Of a stretch of 64,000 nucleotides of DNA, positions 15,719-25,142 are shown piece after piece. The stretch is taken from positions 174,884 through 238,883 of the forward strand of contig NZ_BJNZ01000004.1 of assembly GCF_006539945.1 (NCBI RefSeq), in the 5' to 3' direction. The translations under genes and the position numbers were made by a program. Origin of the DNA: Cellulosimicrobium cellulans (GTDB taxonomy: Bacteria > Actinomycetota > Actinomycetes > Actinomycetales > Cellulomonadaceae). Every line of letters starts with the position of its first letter. The first letter of the stretch is position 1. The notes below the pieces were generated by a model that had not been told where the DNA came from, ran no database searches, and was given only the letters and a program-made list of their open reading frames with translations.

Positions 15719-17209
15719 TCAGGCGGTCGGTGACGTGATGGCGGGCGCGCCGCCGACGGGGGCTGCGGTGGCGGGGTCGGTGAAGGCCTGGCGCGGCACG
15801 ACGGCGAGCAGGAGGACCGCGGCGACGAGCGCCGTCGCGCCGCACACGACCCAGACGGTGACGTACCCGCCGAACGAGCCGGCCGTGCTCTCGGTGGCGC
15901 CGCCCTGGAGCGCGGCGCCCGCGAGCGCGATGCCGAAGACGCACGACGCGATCGCGCCGCCGACGGTCTTCACGGAGTTGGTCAGGCCGGTCGCGACGCC
16001 CGTGAGGGTCGGGGGCGCGGCCGCCGCGGCGGCCGCGGGCAGCGCGGCCACGAGAGCGCCAGAGCCGAGCCCGACGACGACCATGTTGGTGAGCACGTTC
16101 GCGTACGTCCCGTGGAACGGCAGGAAGAGCAGGAATCCCACGCCCACGAGCGTGGACGCGCCGACCAGGGTGAGGCGCGGCGTCGCACGGCGGGCGACGC
16201 GGGGGTAGGACAGCGCCCCGGCGATCATGCCGACGAGGTAGACGCCGATGAGCAGGGACGTCTGGAACCCCGTCGTGCCGAGGCCGTACCCGTGCTCGGC
16301 GGGGTCGGTGCGGGCGAACGTGGACAGCGGTGCCTGGGCACCGAGCACGGACACGCCGAACAGGCCCGCCGTGAGGAACACCGGGCCGAGCGCGGGGGAG
16401 CGGAACATGCGCACGTCGACGAGCGGGTCGTCCTGGCGCAGCTCCCACCGGGCGAACGGCCACAGCAGCGCCGCACCGAGCACGACGAGCGCCCACGGCG
16501 CGAACGCGACGACGCCCTCGAGGCGGAGCAGGCTGAGGCCGCCCGTGAGTGCGAGGAGCGCGAGCGAGACGAGCACGAGGCCGACGGTGTCGAAGCGTCC
16601 GCCCGCGGGGTCGGGCGACTCCTTCACGCCGAGGAGCACGACGACGAAGCACACGACGACGAGCAGCGCGGGGACGAGGAGCACGACGCGCAGCGGGAGG
16701 GTGTCGACCAGCGCACCGCCCGCGAGCGCGCCGACGATGGCGCCGGTCTCGAGCGCCGCGACGAGGACGCCCGCGGCCCGCGCGGTGACGGCGGCGGGGT
16801 GCGCGAGGCGTCGGGCGCGCGACCAGACGAGCGCGATCTCCAGCGGCAGCCACACGACGTAGAACCCCTGCACGGCCCATGCCACGAGGAACACCGCGAA
16901 CGAGTCCGTGAACGGCAGGGCGAGGGACGCGGCCGCGGTGACCGCCGTCGACCACAGGAGGATGCGCCGGTGGCCGACCATGTCGCCGAGCTTGGCCAGC
17001 GCGGGCACGACGAGCGCGGACAGCATGAGCTGGGAGCCCTCGAGCCAGTTCACGTCGGCGTCGTGCACGCCGAGGTGCCGCGCGATGTCCGTGAGCATCG
17101 GCGTGTAGTAGCCCTGGAGGACGCCGCTCGTCAGCTCGACGAAGGCGAGGAACCCGACGACGCCGGCGAGGGTCGAACCGGCGAGGCGCCCGGTGAGCGA
17201 GCGAGCCAT
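15719..17209 (-). CDS. MFS transporter, 14-TM drug-exporter type
   Basis: A 496-residue major facilitator transporter. The N-terminal half has SQLMLSALVVPALAKLGDMVGHRRILLWS, the loop 2-3 motif A (GDMVGHRR) with the preceding helix, and WAVQGFYVVWLPLEIALVWSRARR. About 14 hydrophobic segments are countable, as in DHA2-type proton-coupled exporters. The linker after helix 6 carries ESPDPAGGRFDTVG, also typical. Substrate unknown. The ATG at 17207-17209 has GAAGGAG 6 nt upstream. It lies 59 nt downstream of the peptidase gene and may be cotranscribed with it. The 3' end abuts a 21-bp repeat array. Confidence 0.9.
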   Translation of the reverse strand: MARSLTGRLAGSTLAGVVGFLAFVELTSGVLQGYYTPMLTDIARHLGVHDADVNWLEGSQLMLSALVVPALAKLGDMVGHRRILLWSTAVTAAASLALPFTDSFAVFLVAWAVQGFYVVWLPLEIALVWSRARRLAHPAAVTARAAGVLVAALETGAIVGALAGGALVDTLPLRVVLLVPALLVVVCFVVVLLGVKESPDPAGGRFDTVGLVLVSLALLALTGGLSLLRLEGVVAFAPWALVVLGAALLWPFARWELRQDDPLVDVRMFRSPALGPVFLTAGLFGVSVLGAQAPLSTFARTDPAEHGYGLGTTGFQTSLLIGVYLVGMIAGALSYPRVARRATPRLTLVGASTLVGVGFLLFLPFHGTYANVLTNMVVVGLGSGALVAALPAAAAAAAPPTLTGVATGLTNSVKTVGGAIASCVFGIALAGAALQGGATESTAGSFGGYVTVWVVCGATALVAAVLLLAVVPRQAFTDPATAAPVGGAPAITSPTA

Positions 17210-17268
17210 CGCTGCTCCTTCTGCGTGGGGAGGCGCGCGTCGTCGCGCGCCCCGGAGGTGGGGGAGCG

Positions 17269-18609
17269 TCAGGGTAGCCGCTCGAGGAGCGCGCGGTGGA
17301 ACCGCTCGCCCCGCTCGAGCTCGGCGACCTCGACGCGCTCGTCGACGCCGTGGATGGTGGCGCGCAGCTCGGCGGACATCGCGAGCGGCGCGAACCGGTA
17401 CACGGCGGGCGAGAACCGGTGGAAGTGCCGCGCGTCGGTCGCCTGCATCGTGATGTACGGGGCGGGCAGCGCGTCGGGGTGCGAGACGCCGACGCACGCG
17501 GCGAGGAGGGCGAACCGGTCGTCGTCGACGGGGGACTCGGGGGAGGGCTCGCTGCCCTCGACGACCTCGATCTGGACCTGCGGGTCGTCGACGCGTCGCC
17601 GGACGCGCTCGACGGTGCCCGCGACGGTCTCGCCGAGCGCGATCCGCAGGTTGACGGTCGCGCACGCCTGCGACGGCAGCACGTTCGCGGCCGTGCCGCC
17701 GGAGAGCATCGTCGGTGCGACGGTCGTGCGGACGATCGCGGCGGCCTCGCCGCCCATCGCGGCGAAGGTCTGCGCGGACACGGGCGGCGCGGCGGCGAGG
17801 GCGCGCAGCGCGGTGCGGGCGGGCCCGGTGGCGCGGTCCGAGAAGAGGCGGAGCATGCGCGAGATCGCGACGGGCGTGCGCGCGGGGAAGGTGCGCGGGC
17901 CGAGGCGCTCGACGGCGCGCGCGACGCGCCGGACCGCCGTCGTCGTAGGTGGGGCGGACGCGTGCCCGCCCTCGCCGCGCGCGGTGAGGCGCAGCGTCAG
18001 CACGCCCTTCTCGCCGACGCCGATCATCGCGGCGCTCCCGGGGACGAGGGGGAGCGGGGAGTCCGTGACCGCGCCGCCCTCGTCGAGCACGAGCCACGGG
18101 ACCACGCCGCGGTCGCGGAGCGTCGTCGCGATCGCGGCGGCGGCAGCGCCGTGCGACTCCTCGTTGCCGCCGAACGACAGGTAGACGTCGCGCGCGGGCG
18201 TGAAGCCCGCCGCGAGCAGGTTCTCGACCGCCTCGAGCACGACGACGAGCGGCCCCTTGTCGTCGAGCGCCCCGCGCCCGTGGACCCAGCCGTCGGCGAC
18301 GCGCCCGTCGAAGGGCGGGTAGGTCCAGTCGTCGCTCTCGTCGACCGGGACGACGTCGTAGTGCGCCATGAGCACCACCGGCGGTTCGTCGGAGAGCCCG
18401 CGCCAGCGGTAGAGCAGACCGAGGTCGGTGATGCGCTCGCGGTCGAGGTGCTCGTGGACCAGGGGGTAGAGCTCGGGCAGGAGGTCGACGAGCTCGTCGA
18501 AGGGCGCGAGGCCTCGCTCCTCCAGCTCGGCGGACACCGTGGGAATCCGGACGAGGCGGGCGAGCCGCTCGTCGACGCCCGGACGGGGGATCACGGTCGT
18601 GGTCGTCAT
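17269..18609 (-). CDS. M20/M25/M40 family metallopeptidase
   Basis: A 446-residue di-zinc amidohydrolase, probably cytoplasmic. Metal ligands are visible in order: MAHYDVVPVD (His and nearby Asp, residues ~82-91), WVHGRGALDDKG (bridging Asp), GGNEESHG (catalytic Glu and ligand Glu, ~150-157), VLDEGGAV (ligand) and a His near PYITMQATDARHFHRF. The dimerisation lid has EGGHASAPP. It is similar to carboxypeptidase S-like and acyl-amino-acid deacylases; the exact substrate is open. The ATG at 18609 is chosen over a GTG two codons upstream. Confidence 0.9.
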   Translation of the reverse strand: MTTTTVIPRPGVDERLARLVRIPTVSAELEERGLAPFDELVDLLPELYPLVHEHLDRERITDLGLLYRWRGLSDEPPVVLMAHYDVVPVDESDDWTYPPFDGRVADGWVHGRGALDDKGPLVVVLEAVENLLAAGFTPARDVYLSFGGNEESHGAAAAAIATTLRDRGVVPWLVLDEGGAVTDSPLPLVPGSAAMIGVGEKGVLTLRLTARGEGGHASAPPTTTAVRRVARAVERLGPRTFPARTPVAISRMLRLFSDRATGPARTALRALAAAPPVSAQTFAAMGGEAAAIVRTTVAPTMLSGGTAANVLPSQACATVNLRIALGETVAGTVERVRRRVDDPQVQIEVVEGSEPSPESPVDDDRFALLAACVGVSHPDALPAPYITMQATDARHFHRFSPAVYRFAPLAMSAELRATIHGVDERVEVAELERGERFHRALLERLP

Positions 18610-18808
18610 GAGCACACCCTAGAGACTCGATGTCACGAGCGGGCGAGGAGGACCTCTTCACCAGGGCCCCATCGCGCCTGTACCGATTTAGTGGGGCGCC
18701 GTGACCCCTGTGGAAGGGATGCTCGCGGAGCGCGCGGTGCACCGCGCCTGCGCAGAAAGATCCCGGTGGATCGGGAGCGGCGACGTGGTCAGGAGGTCTG
18801 GGTGCCTT

Positions 18809-18838
18809 CTTGACTGCGCTGTCAAGAACCGGTTTACT
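18809..18838 (+). promoter_or_regulatory. PL8 lyase promoter with LacI-type operator
   Basis: -35 TTGACT (18810-18815), 17-nt spacer, -10 TTTACT (18833-18838). The palindrome AACCGGTT (18827-18834) overlaps the -10, and a second inverted repeat CTTGAC-N6-GTCAAG (18809-18826) overlaps the -35. The first matches the centre of the site at 26415-26424 before the ABC importer. The stretch 18610-18808 upstream contains nothing else I can identify. Confidence 0.65.
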
Positions 18839-18844
18839 AGCGCA

Positions 18845-19155
18845 CGTCACCGCCGGCGCAGGGAGGCGCCACCCGTGGGCGCACGGCCGGCGACCTCGCC
18901 ACCAGGAGGCGAGGCAGGACGCGGCCCGCCTGGCGCCTCGCCGGCGGCCGAACCGTCCGTCAGAGGCCGGAACGGGCCGCCTCGCCGTGAAGGAGCACCT
19001 GCGCGATGACGCGTCAGACGTCCGTCACCGCCGTCGGCACCCGTGCCGAGGGGCGCCCTGCCCCGCGCTGCTCTCGACGGACGACGACCCAGGCCGGCCC
19101 GCGCCGCCCCGACCGCACCGTGCGTGCGCCACGGACCACCACAAGGGAGCACCCC
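18845..19155 (+). other. Long GC-rich 5' leader of the PL8 lyase
   Basis: If transcription starts near 18845, the leader to the signal-peptide ATG is about 310 nt. It has stem-forming segments such as CTCGCC and GGCGAG near 18900-18920. An in-frame ATG at 19006 with AAGGAG about 11 nt upstream opens a 50-codon N-terminal extension that has no counterpart in secreted enzymes; it may be a start for a leader peptide or unused. No known riboswitch class was recognised. Confidence 0.4.
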
Positions 19156-22100
19156 ATGAGAAGCGTCAGAGCCCTGATCTCCGCCTTCCTGGCACTCGTC
19201 CTGAGCGCTGTCGGACTCGTCGTCGCGCCCGCGGGCGCGGAACCGCCCGGCGACGACGTCGACACGATCACGTCGCGCCTCCGGGAGTACTACCTGGGGC
19301 AGGGGGACGACGTCATCATCGCGAACGGCATCTACCTGGCACGTACCTCCGAGGCTCTCGACTACGTCGCGTCGCAGGGGGCCGACGGGTCGTGGCCGGA
19401 CGTCGACTACGCCGACCGGACGAGCTCCGCGAACGGCGCGACCTGGTCCGCGTACATCGCGCTCTACCGGATGCTCGCGCTCGCCCAGGCCTACCGCGAC
19501 CCGGACGCCGCGGGCTTCGAGGATCCCGCCGTCCTCGCCACGGTCGAGCGCGCGCTCGTGCACTGGGACGCGGTCGACCCGGGCAACACGAACTGGTGGG
19601 AGACCGAGATCGGCGAGTCCATGGCGATGGGGCGCCTCACCGTCTTCCTCGGCGACGAGCTGAGCCCCGAGGCGAAGGCCGTCGCGCTCGAGCACAACAC
19701 CGGCAGGCTCGACCCGGTCGGCGCCAACGGTGCGTGGCGCACGACGAACTACCTCTTCGAGGCGCTCGCGACCCGCGACCACGAGAAGATCGTGTCCGGC
19801 TTCGACACCATGGTCCAGACCGTCGCCGTCGACCGCTCCGGGGGGACCAACGAGGCGGTGCAGCCTGACGGGAGCTTCTGGGCGCACGGGGCGCAGCTGT
19901 ACAGCGAGGGGTACGGCATGGCGCTCTTCACGAACGTGGCGCTGTGGGCCGACGCGGCGCGCGGCACGGGCCTCGCGTTCACCCGGGAGCACCTGGACAC
20001 GATCGCGTTCTACGTCGTCAACGGCACGCGGTGGATGATCCGCGGCGAGGTCGGCATGCTGTACCTCGGCTACAGGGAGCCGAAGACCGTCGACGGCGTC
20101 ACGGGGTACGCAGCCGAGTTCCTCGAGCCGCTCGCCAAGATGGAACGCACGGACCCGCTGTACGCGACCGACTACCAGGAGCTGATCGACAGCATCAGGG
20201 GCACGACCCGGAACAACGGTGTCACCGGGAACAAGTACTTCTGGCGATCGGAGTTCTCGTCCCACCTGCGCGACGGGTACGGGATCTTCACGCGGCTCAA
20301 CTCGAGCCGCACCGTCGGCAGCGAGTACCGCTCCACCTTCCGCCCGGAGGTCGGCAACGAGATCGTGTGGAACGCGGCAGGCGCCACCGCGATCCAGGTG
20401 ACCAACCGGGAGTACCTCGACCTCGGTCCGGCGTTCGACTGGTTCCACTACCCCGGCGTCACCGCTCCCTACGTCAAGGAGCAGACGCGGGGGACGGCCG
20501 GTCGCACCGGCAACGGAGGCAGCTTCACGGGCGGTGTCTCGGACGGCACCTACGGAGTGAGCGTGCACAGCCTCGACCGTGCCGACACCCAGGGCAGGAA
20601 GAGCTACTTCTACCTCGACGACGAGATGGTCGCGCTCGGCGCCGGCATCCGTTCGGGGTCCGACGCGCCGGTCCACACGACGGTGAACCAGGCCGTCGCG
20701 AAGGACAACGCCTCGGCCGACGGCCTACCCGTCGAGCCCGGAACCGTCGGCGCCCCGCTGGAAGGCCCCGCGTGGGCCTACAACGACGAGGTCGGTTACG
20801 TCTTCCCGGCCGGTCAGCGCGTGCTCGTCTCGAACACGGCGCAGACGGGAAGCTGGGTCGGTCAGGACCCGGTGAGCCGGGACGCCTTCACGCTCTACGT
20901 GGACCACGGCGTGCGCCCGAGCGACGCCGGTTACGAGTACGTGGTGCTCCCCGCCGCCTCCCCGCAGGAGGTCGAGGCCTACGCCGCGGCGCCCGCGGTC
21001 CAGGTGCTCCGCAACGACGCCGCGGTGCAGGCGGTGCGGCACGCCGGGCTCGGGCGGACGATGGCGACGTTCTACCAGGCGGGGGCCCTCGACCTCGGTG
21101 CGGGGCGGACGCTCGAGGTGAACCAGCCCGCGATCGTCCTCGTGGACGAGTCGGGCGAGGTCCCGGTGGCGAGCGTCGCGAACCCCGACCGACCGGGCCT
21201 CGTCGTCTCCGTCGCGCTCGGCGGTCCGGACGGCGAGCACCGCGGCACGTTCGCCCTAGGTTCCGGCGCGAGCCTGGGCAAGACCGTCACGGCCCCCCTC
21301 TCGTCGGACGCCGGGACGGACTCGGACCTCACCGCGAGCAGCGCGCTGGAGGGCCAGGAAGCGGCGTTTGCGGGCGACGGGAACGACGCCACGGTCTGGC
21401 GCTCCGACGGAGACGGGACGGCGTGGCTGACGAGGCGTCTCGCGCCGGGGTCGTTCGTCAGCGGCGCCACGGTGGCGTGGGGCGAGCAGCACGCGTCGCG
21501 GTTCCTGCTGCAGACGTCGCTCGACGGCGCGACCTGGACCGACCACCGGTTCGTGCAGGACGGCGCCGGGGGTCGCACCCGGCTCGACCTGACGCCGACC
21601 GCGGCCGCCTTCGTCCGCCTCGTGATGCTGGACGGCCCGGGCGACGACGGGTACGCCGTCCGGGAGCTCGACGTCGACTCGAGCGTGAACCTCGCGCTCG
21701 GTCGGCCGGTCACCGCGTCCGGCTCGTCGGGCGGGGCCGCCGCGAGCATCACGGACGGCAACATGGACACCCGCTGGAGCGCGAACCTCTCGGACAGCGC
21801 CTGGGCGCAGGTCGACCTCGGCTCCGTGCAGCGGATCGGCGCCGTGCGGCTGTGGTGGGAGGCATCCTTCGCCCGCCAGTACCGCATCCAGGTCTCCGAC
21901 GACGGCACGGCCTGGCGCGACGCCTACGCCACGACGGGCGCGGGCAGCGACGGCGGGACGGACGCCGTCGCGGTCGACGAGCGGGCGCGCTACGTGCGCA
22001 TGCAGACGGTCCAGCGCAGCACGACCCAGTACGGCGTCTCGCTGTGGGAGCTCGAAGTGTTCGCCGACGCCGCGGTCATCGACGCGCCGACCGTGCCGGC

Positions 22101-23262
22101 GGGACGGGAGAACCTGGCCCTCGCCCGACCGGTCCAGGCGGACTCGACCTACAACGCGACCGCCGACGCCCGCAACGCCAACGACGGCAACCTCACGACG
22201 CGCTGGTCCTCCCAGCGCCAGGACGCGCCGTACACGATCGAGCGTTGGCTCCAGGTCGACCTCGAGGGAACCCGCAGCATCAACCAGGCCGTCGTCACCT
22301 GGGAGGCGGCGACGTCGAACGACTTCCGCGTCGAAGGGTCGCTCGACGGCCGGACCTGGGAGCAGCTGGCCCGGGTCCAGAAGACCTCGGCAGAGCTGCG
22401 GAACGTCGTGGACCTGCCCGAGTCCGACGTGCGCTACGTCCGGGTGATCGGCCTGCCCGCGACGAAGTACGGGCTCTCGATCTTCGAGCTCGAGGTGTAC
22501 GGCGGGTACAACCTGCGGTGCGACGCGTCGCCCGTGGCCGCGGACCCCGCGTCCAGCGCGGTGGCGACGGCCAGCGTCACGCCCCTCGAACCGGACGACG
22601 AGTTCACCGCGTTCTCGCTCGACGAGTCGGTGGCCTCAGTCGTGGGCGACCCGCGCGTCGGCGACGGGCGCGTGGAGCTCGACCTGGCCACCGGCCAGGC
22701 CGGGACGACCGCCGTCCTGGTCACGCACGCGAAGGGTGACGAGATCGCGTGGTGCGACGTGGTCGTCGCGGTCGACACGGCCGAGCTCGACCGGCTCGTC
22801 GCGCAGGCCGACGCGCTGGACAGCAGGCAGTACACGCCCGCGAGCTGGGCGCCCCTGCTGCCCGCGCTCGAGGCGGCGAAGGCCGCGGCCCGCGCGGAGG
22901 GCGCCACGCAGGGTGACGTCGACGAGAAGACGACGGCCCTCGCGGGGGCGCTCGAGGGTCTCGTGGAGCGGGCCCCGGTGACCACGGCGCCGACCGTCGA
23001 GGTGACGGCGCGCTGCCTGGCCGGCACGGCCTTCGTGGCCGTGCGCGCGACGAACACGGACGAGCAGACGGCGGAGATCGTGCTGTCGACACGGTTCGGC
23101 GACCGGACGTACGCCGCGGTCGCGCCGGGAGGGAACGCCTACCAGTCGTTCAGCTCCCGAGCGGCCGCGGTGGACGCCGGAGCGGCGAGCGTCACGGCCA
23201 CCGCACCGGGTCGCGAGCCGGTGACGGTCCAGGCACCGTACGAGGCCAAGCGCTGCGGCTGA
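19156..23262 (+). CDS. Secreted polysaccharide lyase family 8 with three discoidin-type domains
   Basis: A 1368-residue exported enzyme that would cleave uronic-acid-containing polysaccharides by beta-elimination. Residues 1-28 form a Sec signal peptide (RSVRALISAFLALVLSAVG, cleavage near AGA). The alpha/alpha-toroid catalytic domain has NTNWWETEIGES (~145), GANGAWRTTN with likely catalytic Asn191, and DGSFWAHGAQLYSEGYG with likely His244 and Tyr253, whose spacing equals that of known hyaluronate lyases. The beta-sandwich part follows to ~720. Then come three F5/8C-type modules (~725-840, 843-973, 985-1117), an Ig-like segment, a FIVAR-type helical segment (~1210-1275) and a ~90-residue C-terminal module (1280-1368) shared with two other secreted enzymes here. 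The substrate (hyaluronan, chondroitin or xanthan) is not decided. The ATG at 19156 follows AAGGGAG. Confidence 0.9.
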   Translation: MRSVRALISAFLALVLSAVGLVVAPAGAEPPGDDVDTITSRLREYYLGQGDDVIIANGIYLARTSEALDYVASQGADGSWPDVDYADRTSSANGATWSAYIALYRMLALAQAYRDPDAAGFEDPAVLATVERALVHWDAVDPGNTNWWETEIGESMAMGRLTVFLGDELSPEAKAVALEHNTGRLDPVGANGAWRTTNYLFEALATRDHEKIVSGFDTMVQTVAVDRSGGTNEAVQPDGSFWAHGAQLYSEGYGMALFTNVALWADAARGTGLAFTREHLDTIAFYVVNGTRWMIRGEVGMLYLGYREPKTVDGVTGYAAEFLEPLAKMERTDPLYATDYQELIDSIRGTTRNNGVTGNKYFWRSEFSSHLRDGYGIFTRLNSSRTVGSEYRSTFRPEVGNEIVWNAAGATAIQVTNREYLDLGPAFDWFHYPGVTAPYVKEQTRGTAGRTGNGGSFTGGVSDGTYGVSVHSLDRADTQGRKSYFYLDDEMVALGAGIRSGSDAPVHTTVNQAVAKDNASADGLPVEPGTVGAPLEGPAWAYNDEVGYVFPAGQRVLVSNTAQTGSWVGQDPVSRDAFTLYVDHGVRPSDAGYEYVVLPAASPQEVEAYAAAPAVQVLRNDAAVQAVRHAGLGRTMATFYQAGALDLGAGRTLEVNQPAIVLVDESGEVPVASVANPDRPGLVVSVALGGPDGEHRGTFALGSGASLGKTVTAPLSSDAGTDSDLTASSALEGQEAAFAGDGNDATVWRSDGDGTAWLTRRLAPGSFVSGATVAWGEQHASRFLLQTSLDGATWTDHRFVQDGAGGRTRLDLTPTAAAFVRLVMLDGPGDDGYAVRELDVDSSVNLALGRPVTASGSSGGAAASITDGNMDTRWSANLSDSAWAQVDLGSVQRIGAVRLWWEASFARQYRIQVSDDGTAWRDAYATTGAGSDGGTDAVAVDERARYVRMQTVQRSTTQYGVSLWELEVFADAAVIDAPTVPAGRENLALARPVQADSTYNATADARNANDGNLTTRWSSQRQDAPYTIERWLQVDLEGTRSINQAVVTWEAATSNDFRVEGSLDGRTWEQLARVQKTSAELRNVVDLPESDVRYVRVIGLPATKYGLSIFELEVYGGYNLRCDASPVAADPASSAVATASVTPLEPDDEFTAFSLDESVASVVGDPRVGDGRVELDLATGQAGTTAVLVTHAKGDEIAWCDVVVAVDTAELDRLVAQADALDSRQYTPASWAPLLPALEAAKAAARAEGATQGDVDEKTTALAGALEGLVERAPVTTAPTVEVTARCLAGTAFVAVRATNTDEQTAEIVLSTRFGDRTYAAVAPGGNAYQSFSSRAAAVDAGAASVTATAPGREPVTVQAPYEAKRCG

Positions 23263-23387
23263 GCCGCGGCGGGCGCGGCCGGGTCGCCGTGGTGGTGTCA
23301 CCGGACACTGCCGCGGCGGTCCGGTCCGCTCCGTCTGAGGTCCCCGACCGCGTTCTCGCGGTCACCCACCCCGGAGAGGAACCACCG

Positions 23388-25094
23388 ATGCCTTCCCACC
23401 TGAGACGACTCCGTCGCCGGGCCGCGGCGGCGGTCGCCGGCGCCGCGCTCGTGGCGCTCGCCGTCGCGCCGGCGGCCGTGGCCGCCGAGCCCGCGCTCGG
23501 CCTCGACACCCCGCGGATCACGGCCGACGGGTCCGTGACGATCACCTATGCCGCCGGTGAGGCGGTCCACGCGAAGAACTGGCTGGGTGTCTATCGCGAC
23601 GGCGTGCGGCCGGGCGGGCCGCCGTCGCTCGACTGGCGCTACGTGCCGGACGCCTCCGGCAGCGTGACCTGGGGCCCGGAGCACCGCGCGGGCTGGACGC
23701 GCGGTGCTGCCTCGATCGGTCCGGGTGACTACGACGTCTACCTGCTCGCTGACGACGGGTACGACGTGCTCGCCGGGCCGGTCGACCTCACCGTGGAGGC
23801 GGTCCGGCCGGTCGAGCCCGCCGAGCCCAAGCCCGAGGTCGACGGCGTCAGCGAGCTGAACGTGCTCACGTTCAACATCTGGCACGGCGGCTCGCGGATC
23901 CCGGACGGCGCACGCGAGATCGCCGACATCCTGCGGGAGACCGATGCGGACGTGACGTTCATGCCGGAACGCAACGACACCCCGGCGGACGTGGCGGCGC
24001 TCCTGGGTTACGACCACCTCCTGGCTACCGGCACCGGCATCGTGTCGCGCTACCCGATCCTCGAGACCGGGACGGTGGGTGACCGGTGGTCGAAGGCCGT
24101 GCTCGACGTCAATGGCACAGAGGTGGTGGCCTACGGCGGCCATCTCGAGTACCGCTGGTACACGACGTACCTGCCGCGCGGGTACGGCGGGGCGGTCCTC
24201 GGCGACTGGCCCGCCGGATGGGACACGTGGGACCGGCTCGACGCGCCCGTGACGGACGTCGACGCGATCCTCGCGGCGAACCTCCAGTCGGGTCGCCCCG
24301 CATCGGCGGCCGCGCTCCTCGAGGACGTCCGCGCAGAGCGCGCGGCCGGTCGCCTGGTCGTCGTGGGCGGCGACTTCAACGAGCCGTCCGCACAGGACTG
24401 GACCGAGGCGACAGCCGAACTGTTCGACCACCACGGCGTCGTCGTCCCGTGGCAGACGACGCAGACCCTGCTCGACGGCGGTCTCGTCGACGCCTTCCGC
24501 GAGGTCCACCCGGACCCCGTGGCGAACCCGGGCTTCACGTGGCCCGCGGACAACGCGGCGTTCCCGACGTCGGAGCTGACATGGGCGCCGGAGGCCGACG
24601 AGCGAGACCGGATCGACTACGTCTTCGTGGCACCCGACGACCGTGTGGCGGTCCGCAGCGCCCAGGTCGTCGGTCCGCAGTCGACGATCGTGCGCGACGA
24701 GCGCGTCGACGACGACAGCGCCGACGTGATCCTCACGCCCGACGCCGTCTGGCCCTCCGACCACAAGGCGGTCCTGGCGTCGCTGCGGGTCTGCGACGAG
24801 GCGTGCCTGCCGAGCGCGGCGCCGGAGGTCGGGGCGGTCGTGCGGTGCCTGGCCGGGACGGCGCACGTGGCCGTGCGGGCGACGAACACGGGCGACACCG
24901 CGGCGGTCGTCGGGCTGTCGACCGCGTTCGGCGAGCGCACCAGCGCGGACGTCGCGCCGGGACGTCATGCGTACCAGGCGTTCAGCTCACGAGTCGCACG
25001 GGTCGACGCCGGCGCCGTGACGGTGACGGCGACCGTGGCCGGTCGAGCACCGGTGACGGTTCATGAGGAGTACGCGGCGAAGAGCTGCGGCTGA
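23388..25094 (+). CDS. Secreted endonuclease/exonuclease/phosphatase-fold enzyme
   Basis: A 568-residue exported protein. Signal peptide: residues 1-32 (RRLRRRAAAAVAGAALVALAVA). An N-terminal beta-sandwich (~36-140) has NWLGVYRDGVRPGGPPSLDWRYVPD and YDVYLLADDGYDVLAGPV, as in accessory domains of secreted phosphoesterases. The EEP catalytic domain (~152-465) has LNVLTFNIWHGG (metal-binding Asn), MPERNDT (Glu), GGDFNEPS (catalytic Asp/Asn) and WPSDHKAVLASL (Asp-His). The C-terminus (~478-568) is the module shared with the PL8 lyase and amylopullulanase. It may hydrolyse nucleic acid, phospholipid headgroups or phosphorylated glycans; the carbohydrate setting favours the last, by inference. The ATG at 23388 follows GAGAGGA; it is 125 nt after the lyase and likely in its operon. 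Confidence 0.87.
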   Translation: MPSHLRRLRRRAAAAVAGAALVALAVAPAAVAAEPALGLDTPRITADGSVTITYAAGEAVHAKNWLGVYRDGVRPGGPPSLDWRYVPDASGSVTWGPEHRAGWTRGAASIGPGDYDVYLLADDGYDVLAGPVDLTVEAVRPVEPAEPKPEVDGVSELNVLTFNIWHGGSRIPDGAREIADILRETDADVTFMPERNDTPADVAALLGYDHLLATGTGIVSRYPILETGTVGDRWSKAVLDVNGTEVVAYGGHLEYRWYTTYLPRGYGGAVLGDWPAGWDTWDRLDAPVTDVDAILAANLQSGRPASAAALLEDVRAERAAGRLVVVGGDFNEPSAQDWTEATAELFDHHGVVVPWQTTQTLLDGGLVDAFREVHPDPVANPGFTWPADNAAFPTSELTWAPEADERDRIDYVFVAPDDRVAVRSAQVVGPQSTIVRDERVDDDSADVILTPDAVWPSDHKAVLASLRVCDEACLPSAAPEVGAVVRCLAGTAHVAVRATNTGDTAAVVGLSTAFGERTSADVAPGRHAYQAFSSRVARVDAGAVTVTATVAGRAPVTVHEEYAAKSCG

Positions 25095-25100
25095 CACACC

Positions 25101-25142
25101 GCGCCCACCGGCGCCCGTCTCAGGACGGGCGTCGGTGGCGCG
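25101..25142. terminator. Bidirectional terminator between EEP gene and lacI-type gene
   Basis: A near-perfect stem of about 19 bp (25101-25119 with 25124-25142) and a 4-nt loop. The loop includes part of the stop codon of the convergent LacI gene. Confidence 0.65.
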
